The notes: generated by a model not told the origin, from the sequence alone. 64,000 nt of DNA from Actinoallomurus bryophytorum (GCF_006716425.1 NZ_VFOZ01000001.1:6634001-6698000), one strand, 5' to 3'. Shown: positions 52,036-61,570, counted from the first letter of the stretch. Numbers and translations: made by a program.

Positions 52036-53022
52036 TCAGTCTCTGTACGACCGGCGGCTGTGGTGGGAGGGGGGAAGGCCGAATCTCGCCACGAGGCCGG
52101 GACCGCCGGGGAAGACGGTGATGCGGGAGATCCCGGCGGGGGTGGCGGTGAGAACGGCGACCCCGAGGGCGTGATGGGTTCCGTCGTCGGTGCGGTGGTA
52201 GGTGGCCGCGGCGGGCTGGCCGTTGGCGCCGGTGGGGGTCATCAGCCAGTCGCCAGGAGATCCGATCACGTGCGCGAGGTAGCGCAGGCACGTCACCTTG
52301 CCGGAGAACCACGTCCGCGTGCCCACCAGTTCGATGGCGGCGTCGGTGCGCAGCGCTTTTTCCAGGGCCGCGATGTCGGCATTCTCGAAACCGGCGATGT
52401 ACTGGCCGAGCAGGTCCCGGGCGTGCGGTTCGGTGATGATCTCGGTGGCGGGAGCGCCCTCGTCGAGCCGGGCGCGGGCTCGTTGCAGCGCGCTCTTGAC
52501 CGCCGCGGTCGAGGTGCCGAGCATGGTCGCCACCTCGGGGGCGCTGAAGCCCAGCACCTCCCGGAGCAGGAGTATGGCGCGTTGCCGGGCCGGCAGGTAC
52601 TGCAGGGCGGTGACGAGCGCGAGCCGCACGCTGTCACGCGTCGTGAGGATCGTGGCCGGGTCCTGGGTCCCGAAGGTCACCAGGGTGTCCGGTACCGGCC
52701 CCAGCCATGCCACCTCGGGCCCGGCCGGCGCCGGCATGTCATCGGGATCCTCGGCGGGGCCGCCCAGGCCGGAGGGCAGTGCCCGCCTGGTGCGTTGTTC
52801 GAGCGCGGACAGGCAGGCGTTGGTGGCGATGCGGTGGAGCCAGGTACGCGGCGAGGAGCGGCCCTCGAAGGTGTCGTACGAACGCCATGCCCGCAGGTAC
52901 GTCTCCTGGACGAGGTCCTCGGCCTCGTCCACCGAGCCGAGCATGCGGTAGCAGTGCGCGAGCAGCTCGCGCCGGAACGGCTCGGTGCGCTCCACGAATT
53001 CCTCTGACCGTTCCGTCGTCAC
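52036..53022 (-). CDS. ECF sigma factor with C-terminal SnoaL-like domain
   Basis: A 328-residue ECF sigma of the SigG/ECF41-like long form. Region 2 (ELLAHCYRMLGSVDEAEDLVQETYLRAWR) and region 4 (LPARQRAILLLREVLGFSAPEVATMLGTSTAAVKSALQRARARL) are clear. A SnoaL-like C-terminal domain of about 110 residues replaces a separate anti-sigma factor in such proteins. GTG 53022 follows GAGGAT. An 11-bp inverted repeat lies in its leader. It is followed by the DDN gene. Confidence 0.9.
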   Translation of the reverse strand: MTTERSEEFVERTEPFRRELLAHCYRMLGSVDEAEDLVQETYLRAWRSYDTFEGRSSPRTWLHRIATNACLSALEQRTRRALPSGLGGPAEDPDDMPAPAGPEVAWLGPVPDTLVTFGTQDPATILTTRDSVRLALVTALQYLPARQRAILLLREVLGFSAPEVATMLGTSTAAVKSALQRARARLDEGAPATEIITEPHARDLLGQYIAGFENADIAALEKALRTDAAIELVGTRTWFSGKVTCLRYLAHVIGSPGDWLMTPTGANGQPAAATYHRTDDGTHHALGVAVLTATPAGISRITVFPGGPGLVARFGLPPSHHSRRSYRD

Positions 53023-53064
53023 CGTATCCTCGCCATTCCTGGATCCCCTCCGCCCTGACGGGAC

Positions 53065-53104
53065 CTGTATTACCGGCGCCCAGAGAAGGGCCTCGGTAAT
53101 ACAG
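53065..53104. promoter_or_regulatory. 11-bp inverted repeat in the ECF sigma leader
   Basis: CTGTATTACCG (53065-53075) and CGGTAATACAG (53094-53104) are perfect inverses, 18 bp apart, 43 bp before the sigma start. This spacing and length suit a dimeric repressor. Confidence 0.6.
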
Positions 53105-53175
53105 ACCGCCGTCGCCGCCGAAAGGAATCGCTCTCCCGCGTACGAGGTCACCAGTCCTGACGGGAACGTACGGGG

Positions 53176-56118
53176 CTACCGCAGGTCCACCGTGGTGTGC
53201 AGCCGCCGGTCGCGGGAGGACGAGCCGATCCACAGGGTCCGCTTACCGGGACCGAGCTGCCAGCCGTTCCTGGCGGTCGACCAGGAGGACAGCTGTTCCC
53301 GGTCGACGTGAACGGTGATGTGCCGGGTCTGGTGCGGGGCGAGGGAGATCCGTTCGAAGCCGACCAGCTTGGCGACCGCCTGCTGGACGTTCGCCGGCAT
53401 GGCGGAGGAGGGACCGAGGTAGACCTGGGGGGTCTCCGAGCCGCGTACCGCGCCGGTGTTGGTCACGTTGAAGCTCGCCACGAGCCCGCCCGACCTGGTC
53501 GGGGCCGTCCGCAGCCCGCCGTAGGCGAAACCGGTGTAGGACAGGCCGTGCCCGAAGGGATAGAGCGGAGCGATGTCCTTCTTGTCGTACCAGCGGTAGC
53601 CCTCGTAGATGCCGTTGACCTTCATGCCGGTGATGGTGCGGTAACTGGTGGTCGCTCCGGGCAGGAACGGGCTCGGGCCGACGACGCCCGGATACATCGG
53701 GCAGTTTCCGGTCGCCGAGGTGTCGGTGCACGTCGGGTCGTACATGGGCGTCTGCTGGGCGCTCGCGGGGAACGTGATGGGCAGCCGCCCGCCCGGGTCG
53801 ACCCGGCCGAACAGGACGTCGCCGGTCGCGGCCCCGCCCTCCTGGCCGGGGTACCACATCTCCAGGATCGCCTTCACGTCGCCGGCCCACGGCATGAGCA
53901 CGGCGTCGCCGGTGTTCAGCACCACGACCGTGTCCGGGTTGGCCTGCGCGACCGCCTTGATCAGGTCGTTCTGGTAGCCGGCCAGCGACAGCCCGGCGGC
54001 CTGATCGGACCCGCCGCGGTCCGAGCCCTCGGTGCCCTCGTCATAGGCGAAGATCACGGCCGTCTTCGCCGACTTGGCGGCGCTCACGGCCTTGGCGATC
54101 GCCTGGGCCTGGTTGTCCGGCGGCACCCAGCGAAGCCGCACGTCGGTGGGCTTGGCGCCGGCGGTCACCCGCAGGTCCAGGTGGAGCTGCTGTCCCGCGG
54201 TCAGGTTCACCGAGTAGGTCGCCTGCTGGAGTCCCGGGTCGGCCGGATCGTGGGAGCGGGCGGCCTCACCGAGCGACGCGTAGGACGAGGAGGGCGCGGT
54301 GGGGTAGGCACCGATGTTGATCGGACGCGACGTGGTGGCCAGCCCGTCCACGAACAGCTGCGCGCCGGCCTGGTTCTGCACGGCGACCTTGAGCTGCCAC
54401 CCCGTCCCGCCGGGGTCGGCGGGCGCGGTGAGCAGGCCCGACCAGCGCCACGCCGTACCCGGCGGCAGTGCGGTGCCGCCGCTGCGGTCGACGGTGGTGT
54501 CGAGCCGGTCGGGTGCGCCGCCGGTCGCGAGCACCGGTTGCGCGCCGGACGCGACGGGGTCGGTGGTGGTCTGCTGCCGCAGCAGACCATGCTGTCCGGC
54601 GAACTCCGCGTCGGCCGGGGTCAGGGTCCAGTCGGGGTAGTTCGCGGCGGGGTCCGGCGCGGTGAGCGCGGAGGACGGCACGGTCCGGCCGTCCAGGTCG
54701 TAGCCGGGGACATAGGAGACCGCCGATCCCGCGTGGGCCTTGATGGCCTCGTACGGGCCGGCCGACCCGTCGTAGGGCGTGACGTGGGCGCTGCCCCCGC
54801 CGCCGTAATAGGGCGCGATCGCGGTCGGGCCCATGACGACCAGGCCCTTCGACGCGCCGGCGCGCGACAGCGGCAGGATGTGCCCCTTGTCGCGCAGCAG
54901 GGTGGCGCTGCCGGCGGCGACGGATCGTGCGGTCGCGGCGTCGGACGCCCGCAGGCTCGCCAGGCTCGGGCGGGCCGGCACCCACGGCACCGGTGTGCCG
55001 TCGAAGTGGGACCCGTACTGGGTGCCCTCCAGCAGCCCGGCCTCGTTCATCGTGGAAAGGATGTGGAAGATCGCGGTGTCCAGCGCCGACTTCCACCGGT
55101 CGGCGGAGATCGCCGGGTAGGCGGGGAAGTCGGCGGTGGCGGCGACCTCCGGAGTGCCGCCCGTGACCGCGTCGGTCAGCGCGGCCTCGGTGAGGTTGCG
55201 ACCGCTCGGCTGCTCGATGTCGGTCCCGTTGACCAGATCGGTGATCTTGTGCACCGCGCCCCAGTCGGACTGCACGAAGCCGGTGAAGGCGAGCTGCTGG
55301 CGCAGCACCTTGATGAGAGTGTCGTCGTCACCGCAGCCGTAGATGTCGTTGATCCGGTTGTAGGAGCACATGATCGAGCCGGCGCCGGCCTTGATACCGG
55401 CCTCGAAGGCCACCAGCTCGGTCTCGTGGAAGGTCTGGTCGTCGATGGCGACGCTGGTGGCACCGCGGCCGTTCTCGAAGTCGTTCTGGATGTAGTGCTT
55501 GAGCTCGGCGACCAGGCCCTGGCTCTGCGCGCCGGTCACCTCCTCGGCGGCGAGCCTGCCGGCCAGGTACGGGTCCTCGCCGAGGGTCTCGAAGTTGCGG
55601 CCCGCGGTCGGGTAGCTCACCTGGTTGATCATGGGGCCGAGCCAGACGTCCTGGCCCGTCGCCCGCCCGGCCGCGCCGACGGTCTTCCCGTAGGTCCGTG
55701 CCGCGCCGGTGTCGAAGGTCGCGGCCAGCCCGACCGGTGCCGGCATCGCGGTCTCGACGTGCCCGAGCCGTACGCCGGCGGGCCCGTCGGTCATCCGCAG
55801 CGGCGGTACGCCGATCCGGGCGACGCCCGGAATCCAGCCGGCCTGACCCACGCACCCCTCGGGCAGGGTCGTCGAGCAGGTGGTGTCGGCGCTGCCGTGC
55901 ACCATGCCGATCTTCTCCGGCAGCGTCATCTGGGACACGAGCGCGCGCAGTTCGGGGCCGGTCAGCGTGCCCTTGCCCCAGGCGTACGACGAGGGCCGGG
56001 CCTCGGCGGCCGCCGGGCGGAGGCCGAGGCCGAGAACGGTCAGCAGGATGGCGGCGGCCATGACGAGGGCGCGCCGCGTCCGTCCGTACAGGAGAGGAGA
56101 GACGGAGGAAGCGGGCAT
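53176..56118 (-). CDS. Secreted glycoside hydrolase family 3 (beta-glucosidase-like) with PA14
   Basis: A 980-residue exported GH3 enzyme. ATG 56118 gives a signal peptide (RRALVMAAAILLTVLGLGL ... AAAEA). The (beta/alpha)8 domain holds KHYIQND and the nucleophile Asp285 in VQSDWG. A PA14 domain (about 575-700) is inserted in the second domain, and a C-terminal Fn3-like module ends the protein. PA14-containing GH3 enzymes cleave beta-glucosides and related oligosaccharides. A longer N-terminus is open but has no signal. Confidence 0.9.
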   Translation of the reverse strand: MPASSVSPLLYGRTRRALVMAAAILLTVLGLGLRPAAAEARPSSYAWGKGTLTGPELRALVSQMTLPEKIGMVHGSADTTCSTTLPEGCVGQAGWIPGVARIGVPPLRMTDGPAGVRLGHVETAMPAPVGLAATFDTGAARTYGKTVGAAGRATGQDVWLGPMINQVSYPTAGRNFETLGEDPYLAGRLAAEEVTGAQSQGLVAELKHYIQNDFENGRGATSVAIDDQTFHETELVAFEAGIKAGAGSIMCSYNRINDIYGCGDDDTLIKVLRQQLAFTGFVQSDWGAVHKITDLVNGTDIEQPSGRNLTEAALTDAVTGGTPEVAATADFPAYPAISADRWKSALDTAIFHILSTMNEAGLLEGTQYGSHFDGTPVPWVPARPSLASLRASDAATARSVAAGSATLLRDKGHILPLSRAGASKGLVVMGPTAIAPYYGGGGSAHVTPYDGSAGPYEAIKAHAGSAVSYVPGYDLDGRTVPSSALTAPDPAANYPDWTLTPADAEFAGQHGLLRQQTTTDPVASGAQPVLATGGAPDRLDTTVDRSGGTALPPGTAWRWSGLLTAPADPGGTGWQLKVAVQNQAGAQLFVDGLATTSRPINIGAYPTAPSSSYASLGEAARSHDPADPGLQQATYSVNLTAGQQLHLDLRVTAGAKPTDVRLRWVPPDNQAQAIAKAVSAAKSAKTAVIFAYDEGTEGSDRGGSDQAAGLSLAGYQNDLIKAVAQANPDTVVVLNTGDAVLMPWAGDVKAILEMWYPGQEGGAATGDVLFGRVDPGGRLPITFPASAQQTPMYDPTCTDTSATGNCPMYPGVVGPSPFLPGATTSYRTITGMKVNGIYEGYRWYDKKDIAPLYPFGHGLSYTGFAYGGLRTAPTRSGGLVASFNVTNTGAVRGSETPQVYLGPSSAMPANVQQAVAKLVGFERISLAPHQTRHITVHVDREQLSSWSTARNGWQLGPGKRTLWIGSSSRDRRLHTTVDLR

Positions 56119-56381
56119 GAGCGGGGCCCTTCCAGTGGCGAGGCGGAGGGTGCGAACGGCGGATCTTTCACTCGGCGGATGGGGCGGCGGTCGGCGGACT
56201 TGGGCAGAAGTGTCGCCGGGCGGTACGGGCGGCGGCGTGATTCGGCCGGATCCGGTCTGACCGCTGGACACGACCGCTCCCGCCGGGACCGGGCGCCCGA
56301 GCGGCATCGATCGACCGAAGTCGCGACGACTCAGACCATCGGCCACTGCCCCGCGCGGTCGGCGTCGCCTAGCGTCGCCGT
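56119..56381. other. Divergent spacer before GH3 and a small membrane gene
   Basis: This 263-bp gap separates the GH3 gene from the + strand membrane protein. I see no clear promoter boxes or repeat; only a GC-rich spacer. Confidence 0.4.
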
Positions 56382-56648
56382 ATGAAGAAGCCGTTGGAGA
56401 CTTTGGGCGGGTTGCTCATCCTGGGCGGGCTGGCGGGGATCGCGCACTGGTGGCTCGGCTGGGGTCTGTTCGGCATCGTGGCGCGCGCCGCGCACGCGAC
56501 GCCGTACCTCCGCGACCACGAGGTCGTGACGTACGTCGTCCTCATCGTGGCCGGCCTCGCGGTGGTGCTCACCATCGACGATGCCGCCGAATCGCGCGAC
56601 GGCGAATCGCATGACGGCGAATCGCGCGACGGCGGAGAGCCTTCCTGA
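56382..56648 (+). CDS. Small two-helix membrane protein with acidic repeat tail
   Basis: An 88-residue protein with helices at about 8-27 and 46-66. The tail repeats D-G-E-S, coded by three 15-bp copies (56588-56632). The ATG has almost no leader, so the mRNA may be leaderless. Function unknown. Confidence 0.6.
   Translation: MKKPLETLGGLLILGGLAGIAHWWLGWGLFGIVARAAHATPYLRDHEVVTYVVLIVAGLAVVLTIDDAAESRDGESHDGESRDGGEPS
56588..56632 (+). repeat. Coding minisatellite, three 15-bp copies
   Basis: CGAATCGCGCGACGG repeats three times (one copy with two changes), giving the D-G-E-S tail. The unit is in frame. Confidence 0.75.
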
Positions 56649-56826
56649 CGGGGCCTTACGGTCACCCGGCATTAGGCTCGCGAAGCCGGGCACAGCGGGC
56701 GTGCCGGCGCGGGAGACAGGGGAGACGAGGGCCATGGCCCTGCCGTGGCCGGGCCTGGCGAAGATCGCGTAGCCAAGGATTCACTGTGTCTTCTTCGGCA
56801 CGTGCGATGTAATCTACGGACGACTC

Positions 56827-56840
56827 TAGAACCTGTTCTA
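56827..56840. promoter_or_regulatory. KstR/TetR-like operator palindrome
   Basis: TAGAAC-CT-GTTCTA is a perfect 14-bp palindrome, 68 bp before the phosphotransferase start. It fits the TnnAACnnGTTnnA consensus of the mycobacterial TetR repressor KstR. A possible -10 (TAATCT, 56810-56815) lies just upstream. Confidence 0.6.
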
Positions 56841-56908
56841 CCGGGCTTCCGCTGCAATGCAGGTCATTAACGATCGGCCGCTTTCGTGCCGGCTCGCAGG
56901 GAGTTCTC

Positions 56909-58045
56909 ATGGACCACCCACGCCCATCCGCCGACCTGAAACTGCAGCGCTCCGGCCGCGATCCGAGTGCGCTCTCCTCCGACCTCACCCGGTGGCTGGC
57001 GACCGTACTGCCCGGTGAACGGCCGGACCCCGGCGTGGTGATGCGCGACGGGGTCGACGACAACGGCATGTCGGCGGAGACGCTGTTCCTCGAAGCCACC
57101 TGGAACGAGGACGGCCGGGAAAAGGCCGGCCGTTACGTCGCTCGCGTCACGCCGGCCGCCGAGGACATCCCGGTCTTTCCCGAGCAGGCACTGCAGGACC
57201 AGTACGACACCATGCGGCTGGTCGGCGAGCTGACCGACGTGCCGATACCGCGGCTGCGGTGGATGGAGCCCACGGGGTCGGTGCTCGGCACCCCGTTCTT
57301 CCTGATGGACCACGTCGACGGAAACATCCCGCGCGACGTGCTGCCCTACAACCTCGGCGACAACTGGCTCTTCGACGCCTCACCCGAAGATCACCGCCGG
57401 CTGCAGGACGGCACGGTGGACGTGATCGCCAAACTGCACGCCATCCCCGACGCACAGTCCACGTTCGGCTTCCTCACCCCGCGGCAGGGGAGGGCCGGTG
57501 ACACCCTGCTCGCGCGGAACCTGGCGCGCACGAGGGCGTGGTACGACTTCGCGGTGCCCGGGACGGGCCCCTCCTCGCTCGTCGAGCGGGGGCTGGCCTG
57601 GCTCGAGGCGCACCTGCCCGAGACCGGCGAGACGGTCCTCAGCTGGGGCGACGCGCGGGTCGGCAACATCATCTACCGCGACTTCGAGCCGGTCGCCGTG
57701 CTCGACTGGGAGATGGCCGCGATCGGCCCCCGTGAGCTCGACGTCTCCTGGCTGATCTTCGCTCACCAGGTCTTCGAGTCGCTCGCCGAGATGCTGGCCC
57801 TGCCGGGTATGCCACACTTTCTCCGAGAGGAGGACGTGACGGCGGCGTACGAGAGGTTAAGCGGTGTCACCCTGGGCGATCTGCGGTGGTACCACGTGTA
57901 CAACGCCGTGCGGTGGTGCATCGTCTTCCTGAGAACGGGCGCGCGGCAGATCCATTTCGGTGAGATCGAGCGTCCTGACGACACCGAGACCCTGATGCAT
58001 CACCGGCCGTTGGTCGTCAGGCTCCTGGACGAGGTAGGTGCGTAG
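56909..58045 (+). CDS. Aminoglycoside phosphotransferase (APH)-family kinase-like protein
   Basis: A 378-residue APH-fold protein. The catalytic loop is LSWGDARVGNIIY (Trp in place of the usual His before GD) and the metal-binding motif is VLDWEMA. Relatives are associated with acyl-CoA dehydrogenases rather than antibiotics. ATG 56909 follows CAGGGAG. The gene has a TTA codon (57857-57859). It overlaps the next gene by 8 bp and follows the KstR-like palindrome. Confidence 0.88.
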   Translation: MDHPRPSADLKLQRSGRDPSALSSDLTRWLATVLPGERPDPGVVMRDGVDDNGMSAETLFLEATWNEDGREKAGRYVARVTPAAEDIPVFPEQALQDQYDTMRLVGELTDVPIPRLRWMEPTGSVLGTPFFLMDHVDGNIPRDVLPYNLGDNWLFDASPEDHRRLQDGTVDVIAKLHAIPDAQSTFGFLTPRQGRAGDTLLARNLARTRAWYDFAVPGTGPSSLVERGLAWLEAHLPETGETVLSWGDARVGNIIYRDFEPVAVLDWEMAAIGPRELDVSWLIFAHQVFESLAEMLALPGMPHFLREEDVTAAYERLSGVTLGDLRWYHVYNAVRWCIVFLRTGARQIHFGEIERPDDTETLMHHRPLVVRLLDEVGA

Positions 58046-59150
58046 AGACGTGGTAAGCCCTCTCGACGAGTATCCGATCCACCAGGCGCCGCTCCCGGTG
58101 ACCTGGGCGGCGACCAGCGACCGCAACTTCTATGACCGCTGCTACTTCAACGCCCACGACCGTACGGGCGAGATCTTCGTGATCAGCGGGCTGGGCTGGT
58201 ACCCCAACCTCGGCACCAAGGACGCCTTCCTGCTGGTCCGGCGGGGCGACATGCAGACGGCCGTCCACCTGGGCGACGCGATCGACGACGACCGCCTGAA
58301 CCAGCGGGTCAACGGCTATCGGATCGAGGTCGTCGAGCCGCTCAAGAAGCTGCGCATCGTCCTGGAGGAGACCGAGGGCATCGCGGCCGACCTGACCTGG
58401 GAAGGGTCGTTCGACGTCGTACAGGAGCAGCCGCACATCCTGCGCCACGGCAGCCGCGTGACCCTCGACGCGCAGCGTTTCGCCCAGGTCGGCACCTGGT
58501 CCGGCTCGATCGTCATCGACGGTGAGGAGATCGCGGTGACGCCCGACCGCTGGGTCGGCGCCCGCGACCGCTCGTGGGGCATCCGTCCCGTGGGCGAGGC
58601 CGTGCCGGCGGGCCGGCCGGCGGACCCGCCGTTCGAGGGCATGTGGTGGCTCTACATGCCGCTGCGCTTCGACGACTACGCCATGGTGCTGATCATCCAG
58701 GAGGACCCGGACGGCTTCCGCACCCTCAACGACTGCACCCGCGTGTGGCGTGACGGCCGGGTCGAGCAGCTCGGCTGGCCCCAGGTGAACATCTCCTACG
58801 CCTCCGGTACGCGGATCCCGACCGGAGCCGTGATCCGCTGCACCGGTGCGGAGGGCAGGCCCGTCACGCTGGAGGTCGAGTCACTGTTGCCGGTCGCGCT
58901 CCACCTGGGCGCCGGCTACAGCGGCGACGGCGACTGGTCCCACGGCATGTGGAAGGGCCCGGGGTTCACCGAGCGCGTCACCTACGACCTCGGGTCCCCG
59001 GAGGTCGCCGGGAAGATGATGTTCGGCGTGGTCGACCACGTCGGCCGCGCCACCTGCGAGGGTGCGACCGGCTACGGCCTGTTCGAACACGGCGCACTCG
59101 GCCGGCACGACCCGAGCGGCTTCACCGACTGGCTCACCCTCGCCCCCTGA
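58038..59150 (+). CDS. Conserved protein, probably lipocalin-like/DUF7065-type
   Basis: A 370-residue, beta-rich protein with no signal peptide. Motifs include NFYDRCYFNAHDRTGEIF, VEPLKKLRIVLEE, LTWEGSF and RDRSWGIRPVGE. It resembles CrtC-like or DUF7065 proteins found with APH-family partners. GTG 58038 lies inside the APH gene. Function unknown; a lipid or steroid ligand is an inference. Confidence 0.7.
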   Translation: MRRDVVSPLDEYPIHQAPLPVTWAATSDRNFYDRCYFNAHDRTGEIFVISGLGWYPNLGTKDAFLLVRRGDMQTAVHLGDAIDDDRLNQRVNGYRIEVVEPLKKLRIVLEETEGIAADLTWEGSFDVVQEQPHILRHGSRVTLDAQRFAQVGTWSGSIVIDGEEIAVTPDRWVGARDRSWGIRPVGEAVPAGRPADPPFEGMWWLYMPLRFDDYAMVLIIQEDPDGFRTLNDCTRVWRDGRVEQLGWPQVNISYASGTRIPTGAVIRCTGAEGRPVTLEVESLLPVALHLGAGYSGDGDWSHGMWKGPGFTERVTYDLGSPEVAGKMMFGVVDHVGRATCEGATGYGLFEHGALGRHDPSGFTDWLTLAP

Positions 59151-59172
59151 CCTGCCGGCCGGGCCGTGGCGC

Positions 59173-59661
59173 TCACGCGTGGGGGAGCGGTGAGTCGCCG
59201 TCCGGCACGGGGCCCAGGCTCGGCGGTGCGGGCAGGTCGGCGAGCGTGCTGAGGACGGGCGCCGCCGTGAGAAGGAGGCGTGCGTCCTCTTCCGGGATCG
59301 CCGACATCAAGGCGGACAGGACCTCGGCCTCGCCGTGCGCGAAGGACTGCAGGATGGCGCGGCCGGCGTCGGTGGCGGCCACGCGGATCGCGCGGCCGTC
59401 CGTCGGGTCCGGCTCGCGGTCGACGAACCCGGCCGCGAGCAGACCGGCCACCGCGGTGGTGGCGGTCGGCTGCGAGCACGGCACGCGCCGGGCGAGCTCA
59501 CCGACGCGCAGCGGGCCGTACTGCATGAGCAGTGCGAGGACGATGAGCTGGGTCGGGTGCACCGCGCCGGTGTTACCGGCCCGGCGAAGACGGCGCATGA
59601 GACGGTGCATCGCGATCACGACGTCCAGCGCCTCTTCGGCACCCACCGTCCGCGCAGTCAT
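59173..59661 (-). CDS. MarR-family transcriptional regulator
   Basis: A 162-residue MarR protein: PTQLIVLALLMQYGPLRVGELARRVPCSQPTATTAVAGLLAAGFVDREPDPTDGRAIRVAAT is the winged helix with its wing. ATG 59661 lies 2 bp after the asnB stop, so both share a transcript. It probably regulates that operon through the dyads at 61.57 kb. Confidence 0.9.
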   Translation of the reverse strand: MTARTVGAEEALDVVIAMHRLMRRLRRAGNTGAVHPTQLIVLALLMQYGPLRVGELARRVPCSQPTATTAVAGLLAAGFVDREPDPTDGRAIRVAATDAGRAILQSFAHGEAEVLSALMSAIPEEDARLLLTAAPVLSTLADLPAPPSLGPVPDGDSPLPHA

Positions 59662-59663
59662 GC

Positions 59664-61505
59664 TCAGGATAGTTTCAGCGTGGGTTTGTACATGTCCAGC
59701 CACAGAGCCAGGTCGAGGCTGCGTTCGAGACCGTGGCGCGACGCCTGGGTGATCTGCGGCGTCTCGATCTCGACCGCCCTGGCGAGCCAGTCGTGGCTGA
59801 CGATGTCGAACACCGGATGCCCCGGCGTGGACAGGTACTCCCGCGCGTTGTCCTGGAGTTTCACCGCGTACTTGGGGTCCTGTGTGGACGGGTACGGGGA
59901 CTTGACGCGGTCCGCCACCGACGGCGGCAGCACGTCGCGCGTCGCGCCGCGCAGCAGGGACTTCTCCCGGTCGTCATAGGTCTTGAGCGACCAGGGCGCG
60001 TTGTAGACGTACTCCACCAGCCGGTGGTCGCAGAACGGCACGCGTACCTCGAGGCCGACCGCCATCGAGGCGCGGTCCTTGCGGTCGAGCAGGATGCGAA
60101 CGAAGTGCGTCAGGTGCAGGTAGCACACCTTGCGCATGCGCCATTCGAAGTCGCTCTCACCGTCGAGGCGCTCGATCGCGGCCACGGACGTGTCGTAGGC
60201 GTTCTGGATGTAGCGCGGCAGGTCCAGAGCCTCGGTCAGGTCGGGCGTGAGGATGCTGTCGTCCTTGCCGAAGTGATCGGCGAAGCGCACCAGCCAGGGG
60301 AACGTGGTGGCCCGCTGGGCCCTCGGGTCGAAGAACTGCTGGTAGCCGCCGAACACCTCGTCGGCCGACTCGCCCGACAGCGCCACGGTGGAGTGCTCGC
60401 GAATGGCCTTGAACAGCAGGTACAGCGAGGCGTCCATGTCGCCGAGACCCGCCGGGAGGTCACGGGCCCGGATGACCTTGGAGCGCACGTCCGGGTCGGC
60501 GAGCTGGTCGGAGTCGAGCACGATGTCCTGGTGCTCGGTGTGCGACATGGCCGCGACATCGTGCACGTACGGAGTGTCCGGTGTGCCGCGCAGGTCGTCG
60601 GGCACGAAGTTCTCGGTCTGGCCTACGAAGTCGACGGCGAAACTGCGGACCGTCTCACCGGTCTCGGCGAGCTGCCGGGCGGCGATGGCCGTCATCGCGG
60701 AGGAGTCGAGGCCGCCGGAGAGCAGAGTGCACCGCGGCACGTCGGAGACGAGCTGCCGGCGCACGATGTCCTCGAGCAGCTCACGGACATGCGCGACCGA
60801 GGCGTCCCGGTCGTCGGTGTGCTCGCGGGTCTCCAGCGTCCAGTAGCGCGTGGTGCGCAGGCCGTTGGCACGGACGGTGACGATGGTGCCCGGCTCGACC
60901 TCGCGCATGCCCTCCCAGACCGCGTGCCCCGGCGTCTTGACGAAGGCGAACAGCTCGCGGACGCCGTCCAGGGTCAGGGCACGCTCCGCGAGCGGGTTGG
61001 CCAGGATCGCCTTCGGCTCGGAGCCGAACAGCACGCCGTCGGCGGTCTCGTAGTAGTAGAAGGGCTTGATGCCCATCCGGTCACGGACCATGACGAGCTT
61101 GTTCTCGCGGGAGTCCCAGATCGCGAAGGCGTACATGCCGTTGAGCCGCTCGGCGAACGCGTCGCCCCATTCGAGGTACGCCACCAGGACGACCTCGGTG
61201 TCGGAGTCGGTGTGGAACCGGTGACCGCGGCCGATGAGCTCCTCGCGCAGCTCGGTGAAGTTGTAGGCCTCGCCGGAGTACACCATCACGATCGGCCCGT
61301 TCGGCGTCCGCACGCTCATCGGCTGACGACCGCCGGGCAGGTCGATGATCGCCAGCCGGCGATGGCCGAGCGCCGCGTGTTCGGTCACCCAGGTGCCATG
61401 GTCGTCCGGGCCGCGGCAGGCCATCGTCTCGGTCATCGACTCCACGGCGGCGTGTTCCGCGCGCAGATCGCGCCCGAACGACACCCATCCGCAGATTCCA
61501 CACAT
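59664..61505 (-). CDS. asnB: Asparagine synthetase (glutamine-hydrolysing)
   Basis: A 613-residue AsnB. The N-terminal MCGICGW puts the glutaminase Cys at residue 2, and GDAFAERLNGMYAFAIWD and LLSGGLDSSAM (ATP pyrophosphatase loop) follow. It makes asparagine from aspartate, glutamine and ATP in the cytoplasm. ATG 61505 follows GGAGGT. The MarR gene follows at 2 bp. A secondary role in peptide antibiotic or amide formation is possible but not indicated. Confidence 0.92.
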   Translation of the reverse strand: MCGICGWVSFGRDLRAEHAAVESMTETMACRGPDDHGTWVTEHAALGHRRLAIIDLPGGRQPMSVRTPNGPIVMVYSGEAYNFTELREELIGRGHRFHTDSDTEVVLVAYLEWGDAFAERLNGMYAFAIWDSRENKLVMVRDRMGIKPFYYYETADGVLFGSEPKAILANPLAERALTLDGVRELFAFVKTPGHAVWEGMREVEPGTIVTVRANGLRTTRYWTLETREHTDDRDASVAHVRELLEDIVRRQLVSDVPRCTLLSGGLDSSAMTAIAARQLAETGETVRSFAVDFVGQTENFVPDDLRGTPDTPYVHDVAAMSHTEHQDIVLDSDQLADPDVRSKVIRARDLPAGLGDMDASLYLLFKAIREHSTVALSGESADEVFGGYQQFFDPRAQRATTFPWLVRFADHFGKDDSILTPDLTEALDLPRYIQNAYDTSVAAIERLDGESDFEWRMRKVCYLHLTHFVRILLDRKDRASMAVGLEVRVPFCDHRLVEYVYNAPWSLKTYDDREKSLLRGATRDVLPPSVADRVKSPYPSTQDPKYAVKLQDNAREYLSTPGHPVFDIVSHDWLARAVEIETPQITQASRHGLERSLDLALWLDMYKPTLKLS

Positions 61506-61570
61506 GAGTACCTCCAACGAGCGTCGCCTGATCCGTACGTTCAGTGGCTCTGTGATCACCTACCGCCTAA

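Noticed and set aside
50530-53007. Open frame of about 825 codons on the + strand
   Set aside because: Runs antisense through three well-supported genes and a terminator.
53197-56385. Very long open frame of about 1060 codons on the + strand
   Set aside because: It is the antisense shadow of the GH3 gene; its composition (Arg/Gly/Val-rich, no domain) is that of a GC-rich complementary frame.
56909-58045. An aminoglycoside resistance kinase
   Set aside because: The catalytic loop and length fit the acyl-CoA-metabolism-associated branch of the APH fold; context is not a resistance locus.
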